8,188 bases of DNA from Chloroflexota bacterium (GTDB lineage: Bacteria > Chloroflexota > Anaerolineae > Anaerolineales > Anaerolineaceae): NCBI GenBank assembly GCA_011053085.1, contig DSBE01000008.1, positions 1-8,188 on the forward strand, written 5' to 3'. The notes under the pieces are model-generated. The model was not told the DNA's origin, searched no databases, and worked only from the letters and a program-made list of their open reading frames with translations. Below, piece after piece: positions 1 to 5,166 of this stretch. Every line of letters starts with the position of its first letter. Position 1 is the first letter of the stretch. The position numbers and the translations under genes were made by a program.

Positions 1-768
1 ATTGACCAGCGTCACCAGGCGGATGTCACTGGGGGCATCAACGATCAGGTCAAGCAGTTTCTCCTGCGTCAACCCGCCGTCTTTGCTGGCATCCTGCAGT
101 GACTGGATAGCGGCCTGCGCTTCTTCCACCTGTGATTTCAGTTCATTGCCCTTGGGGGTGTTTTCAAACAGAAATTGCTGCAAGCCCATCAGGACCTGCG
201 CGCCGTTCTCATCACCCTGCGCCATCGTCATCTGCACCAGACTGTTCAGCATCTGGAAGAATTCTTCATCCACCAGGTGCATGTCCTGCTCAACGACATG
301 TTTTCGGCTGTCATCTTCCATGCCCACCAGGCGCTGCAGCAGATTTAAACGGTCCTGCTGGCGCTTCATCATCTCTGACGTGATGCCATCTGCTTCGAGA
401 ACCACCTCCAGCAAACGCTGGTAGGTCAGCATGGTCTGCGGTTTGAACAGATAGGCTTTGCGCTGCTCCGGTTTGAGGTTATCCACCACACGGCGAATCA
501 GCGGGCCGATGATCTGTTCCTGCTGTGGGGGAGACACGTGCATTTCAGGTGGAAAATAGGTCAGCAGCAGTTCTTTGGCAGGATCATGATAGACAATCGG
601 CGACTGGATCGGTCCCTGATAACCGCAGCTCTGGCAGACAGCCAGGTTTGCCTGACCGCTAAGCAATTGTCTTTTTAATTCAGGCTGCTGACCAACATCG
701 ATCAGCTGGTTTACTTCGGCAACGATGGGTAGACCGCATTGTGGGCAGGCAAATTGTGTCTGGGGCAT
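1..768 (-). CDS. CpXC-domain protein, partial (C-terminus beyond window)
   Basis: The frame is open for 256 codons from ATG at 768 to the window edge, so the C-terminus is missing. The N-terminus is a zinc-ribbon-like module with two Cys pairs: C8-P-Q-C11 followed by G, and C45-Q-S-C48 followed by GY. This is the pattern of the CpXC family, whose function is unknown; the cysteines probably bind a metal. Residues from about 85 onward are charged and mostly helical, with no signal peptide or membrane segment, so the protein is probably cytosolic. The start is supported by a purine-rich AGGAAAG about 14-20 nt upstream (782-788), a rather long spacing. It lies 127 bp downstream of the MOSC gene on the same strand, with a perfect inverted repeat (807-825) between them. 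Family assignment comes from the cysteine pattern and is fairly secure; no role can be given. Confidence 0.8.
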   Translation of the reverse strand, partial: MPQTQFACPQCGLPIVAEVNQLIDVGQQPELKRQLLSGQANLAVCQSCGYQGPIQSPIVYHDPAKELLLTYFPPEMHVSPPQQEQIIGPLIRRVVDNLKPEQRKAYLFKPQTMLTYQRLLEVVLEADGITSEMMKRQQDRLNLLQRLVGMEDDSRKHVVEQDMHLVDEEFFQMLNSLVQMTMAQGDENGAQVLMGLQQFLFENTPKGNELKSQVEEAQAAIQSLQDASKDGGLTQEKLLDLIVDAPSDIRLVTLVN

Positions 769-806
769 GTTTTTTTGTTCTCTTTCCTACAAGTTTCTTA
801 TTTCAC

Positions 807-825
807 GTACAATTTTTAATTGTAC
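807..825. repeat. Perfect short inverted repeat upstream of the CpXC gene
   Basis: GTACAATT and AATTGTAC arms of 8 bp flank TTT, ending 39 bp before the CpXC start codon. No U-tract follows a GC-rich stem, so it is not a convincing terminator. Its position upstream of a start suggests an operator or part of a promoter: the minus-strand reading contains TACAAT, a near-consensus -10, but I see no good -35 at the right distance. Confidence 0.45.
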
Positions 826-895
826 CGCAAGTTCTTTTGCATGGTATCACGCAGGTCTTAGAACTGTGTAAGAAAATCGGAGCGCGGCAAGTGCC

Positions 896-1348
896 TCAGG
901 CGATGATGCTCACCACGTCCCCGATGCGCACGGTGCCGGTCTGCAGCACCTTGCAGTAAGGCCGTCCCCAACCAGGGCGCTGTTCCTGCGATACCGCCAT
1001 TATGTCGGTTAAGAATGGCTGCAGTTTGGCGCAAGGGGTGGCAAAACTGGTGATCTCCAGCAGCACCACCTCCCCTACCTGCAATTTTGTTCCCGCCTGC
1101 AGTTTCTCCCACTCCAGCCAGCTGATGGTGAGATTCTCGCCCAGCGCGCCCGGAAAAACCGGGTGTCCTTGCGACTGCAGCGCCAGCACACGCTCTAACG
1201 AGAACAGGCATACCGCCGCATTCGGTCCGCCATGCCCTTTGTAATTGTGCCCGTCTTCGCCCACTTTTGTCTCACTGACAAACGCCTCGGTGATGGGCAG
1301 CTTGGGCAGCCCGCCCGGTGATATATTGATCTGGAATAGATGCGCCAT
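896..1348 (-). CDS. MOSC domain-containing protein
   Basis: A 150-residue protein that is essentially one MOSC domain (the molybdenum cofactor sulfurase C-terminal fold). Family landmarks are visible: GHGGP at 38-42 followed by AVCLFS, GALGENLTI at 67-75, VGEVVLLEIT at 91-100, and the conserved cysteine C106 in TPCAKL. Near the C-terminus there is a GRPYCKVLQTG segment followed by VRIGDVV. Stand-alone MOSC proteins are thought to handle sulfur or molybdenum-cofactor derivatives; the substrate here cannot be read. A longer frame opens at 1483, but the domain begins right at the ATG at 1348. That ATG has AAAGGA about 7 nt upstream, so the 45 extra residues are rejected. It is divergent from pcm and in tandem with the CpXC gene. 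No MoaC, MoaB or other cofactor gene is nearby. Confidence 0.88.
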   Translation of the reverse strand: MAHLFQINISPGGLPKLPITEAFVSETKVGEDGHNYKGHGGPNAAVCLFSLERVLALQSQGHPVFPGALGENLTISWLEWEKLQAGTKLQVGEVVLLEITSFATPCAKLQPFLTDIMAVSQEQRPGWGRPYCKVLQTGTVRIGDVVSIIA

Positions 1349-1390
1349 GAGGGTATCCTTTCGTTTTTGGTTGTTCAGGGGATGGAGTAA

Positions 1391-1399
1391 ATTGTAGCA
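1391..1399 (-). promoter_or_regulatory. Extended -10 promoter candidate for the MOSC gene
   Basis: Read on the minus strand, the sequence is TGCTACAAT: a TGn extension plus TACAAT (5 of 6 to TATAAT). It lies 42 bp upstream of the MOSC ATG at 1348. No good -35 is seen at 16-18 bp; TTCACA (1422-1417) is close to TTGACA but 20 bp away. Prediction only. Confidence 0.45.
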
Positions 1400-1490
1400 T
1401 GGTGATTCTGGCTCCTTGTGAAATGAAAAATTAACCACAGACCTCTCCACCTGTGAAAGCTGCACCGGTATATGCCAGCACACTTGCCGT

Positions 1491-1496
1491 TATAAT
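1491..1496 (+). promoter_or_regulatory. -10 promoter element candidate for pcm
   Basis: A perfect TATAAT lies 35 bp before the pcm ATG and would give a leader of about 29 nt. No convincing -35 hexamer lies 16-18 bp upstream, so only the -10 half is supported by sequence. Confidence 0.45.
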
Positions 1497-1531
1497 GAAT
1501 GTGATGGAGACTGAGACTGTCAGGCAGGCGC

Positions 1532-2182
1532 ATGGATTTTGAAAAAGAACGAGACCAAATGGTCAATGAACAATTGATTCCCATGGGTATCAAAGAGGCT
1601 GCCGTGCTGGAAGCCATGCGCACGGTACCGCGTGAACAATTTGTGGCGGCAGGCGATGAAGACCTGGCTTACATGGATGGGCCGTTGGGCATCGGACAGG
1701 GGCAGACCATCTCCCAGCCCTATATTGTGGCGTTGATGGCGGAACTCCTGGAACTCACGCCAGAAAAGAGCGTGCTGGAGGTCGGCACCGGTTCCGGCTA
1801 TGCTGCGGCAGTGCTCAGCCTGATTGCAAAGGATGTTTACACGGTGGAACGGCATGCCTCCCTGGCAAAGCAAGCCGAGACGCGCTTTCAATCGCTGGGC
1901 TATGACAATATCCATGTGAAAATCGGAGATGGTACGCTGGGCTGGGAACAATATGCACCCTATGACGCCATACTTCTTTCAGCGGCAGCCCGCCATGTCC
2001 CACAAGCCCTCAAAGCCCAGGTAAGCATCGGCGGGGTGATGGTGCTGCCGTTAGGCATCGGAAAGACAGAACAATGGCTGGTGAAGATAACGAAAACGGA
2101 GGCGGATACCTATGCGACCCGCCATGTCTGTCCGGTGCGTTTTGTGCCCATTATCGGCAAGGATGGCTGGAGGGAGTCATGA
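1532..2182 (+). CDS. pcm: Protein-L-isoaspartate O-methyltransferase
   Basis: A 216-residue SAM-dependent methyltransferase. It methylates the free carboxyl of L-isoaspartyl residues in aged proteins, starting their return to normal aspartate in the cytosol. The family pattern is complete: an N-terminal helix pair; VPREQF at 32-37; the substrate-site motif GQGQTISQP at 55-63; SAM motif I VLEVGTGSGY at 81-90; VYTVER at 102-107; GDGTLGW at 122-128; YDAILLSAA at 134-142; and RFVPIIG near the C-terminus. Length is normal for bacterial Pcm. The start at 1532 fits the family N-terminus, although its ribosome site is weak (AGGCAGG immediately upstream). The stop overlaps the start of the next gene (ATGA, 2179-2182), so the two are probably co-transcribed and translationally coupled. 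Confidence 0.95.
   Translation: MDFEKERDQMVNEQLIPMGIKEAAVLEAMRTVPREQFVAAGDEDLAYMDGPLGIGQGQTISQPYIVALMAELLELTPEKSVLEVGTGSGYAAAVLSLIAKDVYTVERHASLAKQAETRFQSLGYDNIHVKIGDGTLGWEQYAPYDAILLSAAARHVPQALKAQVSIGGVMVLPLGIGKTEQWLVKITKTEADTYATRHVCPVRFVPIIGKDGWRES
2169..2174 (+). promoter_or_regulatory. Strong ribosome binding site deciding the kinase-like start
   Basis: GGAGGG lies within the last codons of pcm, 4-5 nt before ATG 2179. It selects this start over an in-frame upstream start at 2074, which would add 35 residues encoded inside pcm and lacking kinase-fold character. Confidence 0.75.
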
Positions 2183-2691
2183 TCATTATCATTAATGGAT
2201 CGCTGGGCGTGGGCAAGACCAGCGTGGCGGAACACCTGACCACTAAATTCAACAGAGCCGTGCATCTGGATGGCGATGCCATCGGTGACGTGCATCCGTT
2301 TACTATCTATGACGAGGTGCGCATCACCCACCTCTACCGCACCCTGGCGCATCTGATCGCCTTCCATCAGAAGAACGGGTACCCAAATTTCGTCATCAAC
2401 TATGTGTTTGAATCGCACACCTCCCTGCAGAAACTACTGGACCTGCTGCGCCCGCTGGACAACGACGTGCAGGCCTACTGGCTGACCTGCCGCGCGGAGG
2501 AACAGGAAAAACGCATCCGCGCACGCCGCCGTGACCAGATCGGCTGGGAGTTGGAACGTTTTGTTGAACTACAGGAAATTCAGTCCAAGGCGGCGGAGAA
2601 GGGCTTCATCGGTGAGGAAGTCGATACGACCGGATTGAGTGCGGAGGAAGTAGCGGAGAGGATTTGGAGGATGGTGGATGATGGTTTTTAG
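2179..2691 (+). CDS. P-loop NTPase, small nucleotide-kinase-like protein
   Basis: A 170-residue single-domain P-loop protein resembling AAA_33/adenylate-kinase-type small-molecule kinases. The N-terminus is a beta strand (MIIIIN) leading into Walker A, GSLGVGKTS at 7-15, with K13 and T14 as phosphate-binding residues. HLDGD at 29-33 is placed like the acidic substrate or metal site after strand 2 in these kinases. An arginine-rich stretch at 112-118 (RIRARRR) resembles a lid, and VDTTGLSAEEVAERI near the C-terminus is typical of small kinases. The phosphate acceptor cannot be inferred. It overlaps pcm by four bases and probably shares its transcript. It ends in TAG; the next in-frame stop is TGA at 2722. 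A link to protein repair is suggested only by the overlap. Confidence 0.8.
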   Translation: MIIIINGSLGVGKTSVAEHLTTKFNRAVHLDGDAIGDVHPFTIYDEVRITHLYRTLAHLIAFHQKNGYPNFVINYVFESHTSLQKLLDLLRPLDNDVQAYWLTCRAEEQEKRIRARRRDQIGWELERFVELQEIQSKAAEKGFIGEEVDTTGLSAEEVAERIWRMVDDGF

Positions 2692-2698
2692 GCGAATT

Positions 2699-2713
2699 GG
2701 GAATTGAATTCCC
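2699..2713. repeat. Palindrome overlapping the -35 of the ATPase promoter
   Basis: GGGAATT and AATTCCC, two perfect 7-bp arms around one G, cover the predicted -35 hexamer (2704-2709). No T-run follows, so it is not a terminator. The placement is that of a dimeric repressor operator. It lies 7 bp after the kinase-like gene stop. Confidence 0.5.
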
Positions 2714-2732
2714 AGATTGCCTGAGATATAAT
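2704..2732 (+). promoter_or_regulatory. Promoter for the AAA_14/DUF4143 ATPase, probably leaderless
   Basis: TTGAAT (2704-2709), a 17-bp spacer and a perfect TATAAT (2727-2732) form a sigma-70-type promoter. The -10 ends 6 bp before ATG 2739, so transcription should start at or within a base or two of the start codon. No Shine-Dalgarno sequence is present in the six bases between. Confidence 0.6.
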
Positions 2733-2738
2733 CAAAGT

Positions 2739-3908
2739 ATGATTAATCGACAGATAAGTAACCGAGTAGTAGCACTCAGTACGAAATTTCCGGTTGTTTC
2801 CATAACAGGCCCCCGCCAAAGTGGAAAGACAACACTGGCACGTGCCTGTTTCCCAGAGCATGAATATGTTAATTTAGAAAACCTGGATATTTTTAGGTTA
2901 GCACAGGATGATCCCAGGGCATTTTTGCAATTGGGTAGTAGAAAGAAAATGGTGATCGATGAAATCCAGCGATTTCCTGACCTGTTTTCTTACATCATGG
3001 TAGAAGTAGATGAGCAGAAAATTCCCGGGCAGTTCGTTATCACCGGATCCCAGCAGTTTGCTTTGAATGAGCGAATCACGCAATCGTTGGCAGGACGTTC
3101 GGCGAATCTGACCTTGCTCCCATTTTCCATCGTAGAATTATCCGCTGCGGATATATTCTTAGATCATTATGAATGGATGCTGAAGGGATTCTATCCACGA
3201 ATTTATGACATGGACATTCCGCCAGAAGAATACTACCGTGGATATCTGTTCACGTACGTGGAACGCGACCTTCGCCAGATCAGAAACATCGGGAACTTGA
3301 GTGCATTTCAGCGATTCATGCAGTTACTGGCGGGACGTGTGGGGCAAGTTGTCAACTTCTCATCACTGGGCAGTGATGTTGGTGTCGATCATAAGACAAT
3401 TCAGTCATGGATCAGTGTGCTTGAGGCCAGTTACATTGTTTACCGCTTGCCACCTTATTTTGAGAATTTTGGGAAACGCATTATCAGGAATCCAAAAATT
3501 TTTTTCTATGATACCGGATTGCTTTGTTATCTGTTGGGTGTGGACAGTGTTACTGAACTGAGCCGGCATTTTGCGGTTGGCAGTATTTTTGAAAATTTCA
3601 TCATCAGCGAAGTGCAGAAATCAGTTTTTAATCATAGTTCCATAAATCGGCTGTATTTCTGGCGAGACAAGAATGCTAATGAGGTGGATCTAATCATAGA
3701 CCAGGGTATCATAAAGCGTGCCATTGAGATCAAATTAGGCAGCACCTATGCCTCTTCAATGATCAAAGGATTAAAATTCTGGCAGAATCTTCTTCCAGTC
3801 GAACACCAGGACAATGGTCTGGTGTATACCGGCGAGATGAACCGGATGATTCAAGATATACAGTTGTACAACTGGAAGGATTTCGTGCTGCACCCGTTGG
3901 GAGAGTGA
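2739..3908 (+). CDS. AAA_14 ATPase with C-terminal DUF4143 domain
   Basis: A 389-residue protein of the common but poorly characterised AAA_14/DUF4143 family, often found among accessory genes. Walker A is GPRQSGKTT at 24-32 (K30), Walker B is MVIDEIQ at 71-77 (D74, E75), and ITGSQQ at 101-106 is a sensor-1-like strand end. SLAGR at 116-120 precedes the typical LLPFS segment. DUF4143 follows from about residue 170, with the YFWRD region at 306-310, EVD at 315-317 and EIK at 330-332. The last two are spaced like the acidic and lysine residues of a PD-(D/E)xK nuclease fold. Length is usual for the family. The frame opens at 2697, but family proteins begin near MINRQI, and the promoter fits ATG 2739. 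It is AT-richer than the pcm and gat genes, suggesting transfer. Cellular role and partner are unknown. Confidence 0.9.
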   Translation: MINRQISNRVVALSTKFPVVSITGPRQSGKTTLARACFPEHEYVNLENLDIFRLAQDDPRAFLQLGSRKKMVIDEIQRFPDLFSYIMVEVDEQKIPGQFVITGSQQFALNERITQSLAGRSANLTLLPFSIVELSAADIFLDHYEWMLKGFYPRIYDMDIPPEEYYRGYLFTYVERDLRQIRNIGNLSAFQRFMQLLAGRVGQVVNFSSLGSDVGVDHKTIQSWISVLEASYIVYRLPPYFENFGKRIIRNPKIFFYDTGLLCYLLGVDSVTELSRHFAVGSIFENFIISEVQKSVFNHSSINRLYFWRDKNANEVDLIIDQGIIKRAIEIKLGSTYASSMIKGLKFWQNLLPVEHQDNGLVYTGEMNRMIQDIQLYNWKDFVLHPLGE

Positions 3909-3912
3909 GATG

Positions 3913-3938
3913 AATATGAAGTATAAAGTCTTCATATT
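3913..3938. repeat. Inverted repeat just after the ATPase gene
   Basis: AATATGAAG and CTTCATATT, perfect 9-bp arms around an 8-nt loop, start 5 bp after the ATPase stop. The position suits mRNA 3' end protection or a weak terminator. The stem is AT-rich and only TTGGGGTTT follows, so intrinsic termination is doubtful. Confidence 0.4.
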
Positions 3939-4012
3939 GGGGTTTGAGCAATGGAAAAACCAAAACGGAGTTTCAAATAAGAGGAACCCTGCTTTGTCCT
4001 TCTGACACCAAA

Positions 4013-4046
4013 AGACCTTTGAGTTTTTCGAAAAACTCAAAGGTCT
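4013..4046. repeat. Long perfect palindrome, left copy of a pair
   Basis: All 34 bases read the same on both strands, from AGACCTTTGAG to CTCAAAGGTCT with TTTTTCGAAAAA in the centre. It lies 104 bp after the ATPase stop and 102 bp before the orphan gene start. A closely related palindrome is found at 4881-4913. No T-run follows on the plus strand; a short TTTT follows on the minus strand. It could be a REP-like dispersed palindrome or a terminator-like hairpin. The remainder of the 240-bp gap 3909-4148 shows no gene. A TATATT at 4120-4125 might be a -10 for the orphan gene, but it lacks a suitably spaced -35. Confidence 0.7.
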
Positions 4047-4148
4047 CTACCGGACTTAACGAAACCAACGTGTAAACCGGGTGTCTACTCAGAAACACAA
4101 CAATCTTGTCAGATGGCAGTATATTCAAAGATTTTGGGAGGTCAACAA

Positions 4149-4760
4149 ATGAATTCTCAATCGAAACTGACACGAACCGATTATGAAGATTTTTTGATCC
4201 GGATTTATATTGGTACAGATCAGGATTTTTTCACTGGATGTATCAATAGGGCATACCTCGACTTTAACCGTACCATGCATGGGTTCGCCAAATTCGATCC
4301 GGAGCGGAAGATATACAACAAGGCTGTCACGTTGATCAGAAAATCACTTGATGATTTAAGAGCCCTATGTTTACCCCAGCCAATGACAGTAGGTGTTTTT
4401 GATGATTGGCATAAAGCAACATGTTTAAAAATTATGGATTATTTCGAAACCAACAACTTTCATCTCTATGTCGGGCAAGCCCAAAAATGGGTAAATATGA
4501 CCATGAAATATATCTTTGTGCTTGGTGAACAAAGAATTCCTGGTTTCGGTTCTGTCTACCCTTATTGCCATGTGCCAATAGATTCCATACTTCAAAAAAG
4601 CCTTGAAAATTATGGATACCCACCTCTACACTGTGCATGGAGCCGTATGGATGATTACGAAGATTATTTTCAAAGGCAAAACTGGATAAGACAGAGATTT
4701 GCCCTTGCACCTTTAGATGTAGAATTTATACTTTGGATGGGTCAAGAACTTGATACCTGA
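4149..4760 (+). CDS. Hypothetical protein, unrecognised family
   Basis: A 203-residue protein that I cannot assign. The start at 4149 is chosen over an upstream in-frame ATG at 4113 because GGGAGGT (4136-4142) lies 7 nt before it. There is no signal peptide or membrane segment, and it is rich in aromatic residues, so it is probably a soluble globular protein. Two stretches look like conserved cores: GQAQKWVNMTMKYIF at 109-123 and CHVPIDSIL at 140-148, where His, Asp and the earlier Gln/Lys/Trp/Asn could line a site. This is inference from residue character. The C-terminal part (about 158-203) carries many Trp, Tyr and Asp residues. The gene is AT-rich (21 G/C of 60 in 4141-4200) and sits alone between two related palindromes, as is common for acquired accessory genes. 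Confidence 0.75.
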   Translation: MNSQSKLTRTDYEDFLIRIYIGTDQDFFTGCINRAYLDFNRTMHGFAKFDPERKIYNKAVTLIRKSLDDLRALCLPQPMTVGVFDDWHKATCLKIMDYFETNNFHLYVGQAQKWVNMTMKYIFVLGEQRIPGFGSVYPYCHVPIDSILQKSLENYGYPPLHCAWSRMDDYEDYFQRQNWIRQRFALAPLDVEFILWMGQELDT

Positions 4761-4870
4761 AAAAACCTTCTCATATCTTGGTGGAGATTGACAAATAACA
4801 AGATTAAACTAACCCAATTTAATGAATATCATTACACCTCATGCAATTCAGTAGTTGAACTTCTGATTTA

Positions 4871-4913
4871 CATAAAATAAAGAACTTTGAGTTTTCCAAA
4901 AACTCAAAGTTCT
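4871..4913 (-). terminator. Hairpin terminator after gatA; right copy of the palindrome pair
   Basis: Perfect 15-bp arms (AGAACTTTGAGTTTT and its complement, 4881-4913) surround a 3-nt loop. Read on the minus strand, the hairpin starts 22 nt after the last gatA stop and is followed by TTATTTTATG, a U-rich tail, so it is a reasonable intrinsic terminator. It lies 120 bp after the orphan gene on the plus strand and might stop transcription from both sides. Its arm differs from the copy at 4013-4046 at one position, with the matching change in the other arm. The rest of the gap 4761-4935 shows nothing recognisable. Confidence 0.6.
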
Positions 4914-4935
4914 CGATACAACATAATTACTACCC

Positions 4936-5166
4936 CTACCGGTCAATCTCCGGCAGCACCGTGCGCCATGCCTCGTCCGCGGTCGCCAGTTCATAACTGC
5001 GGCCGATGCGCAGCAGGTCGGCTTCTGAGAAATCCGGCCCCAGCAGCTGGATGCCGATGGGCGCGCCGTCCGCGTCCAACCCGGCGGGCAGCGACAGCCC
5101 CGGCACACCGGCGTCGTTGGCAGGCACCGTCCGTTGATCGGCATACTGCATCAACACCGAACCGCC
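4936..5166 (-). pseudogene. gatA: C-terminal remainder of GatA, beyond an in-frame TAG
   Basis: This 76-codon stretch continues the gatA frame directly after the TAG at 5167-5169. It encodes the usual end of the amidase fold: QYADQRTVPANDAGVPGLS, then LPAGLDADGAPIGIQLLGP and a helix ending in WRTVLPEIDR. Everything expected of the GatA C-terminus is present, so the reading frame is intact apart from one codon. A separate start is possible at ATG 5157 but has no clear ribosome site, and a free 73-residue piece would not fold as an enzyme. The end carries three in-frame stops within four codons: TAG (4936-4938), TAG (4930-4932) and TAA (4927-4929). Whether the remainder is translated by read-through is not known. 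Confidence 0.8.

Noticed and set aside
2..424. Plus-strand frame of 140 codons at the left edge
   Set aside because: It is Ser/Cys/Arg-rich and antisense to the CpXC frame, which is open over all 256 codons and carries the cysteine motifs.
1520..1951. Minus-strand frame of 143 codons opposite pcm
   Set aside because: It is opposite a fully conserved methyltransferase and has no features of its own.
4106..4125. TTGTCA and TATATT upstream of the orphan gene as a promoter
   Set aside because: The two hexamers are only 8 bp apart, too close to act together. TATATT alone is weak evidence.
3973..4173. Short minus-strand frame across the left palindrome (66 codons)
   Set aside because: Much of it is translated palindrome (ETFEFFEKLKGL), it overlaps the orphan gene start and it has no ribosome site.
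4848..5144. Minus-strand frame of 98 codons over the gatA C-terminus
   Set aside because: It is out of frame with the conserved GatA sequence and rich in Arg and Cys; a shadow of the real frame.
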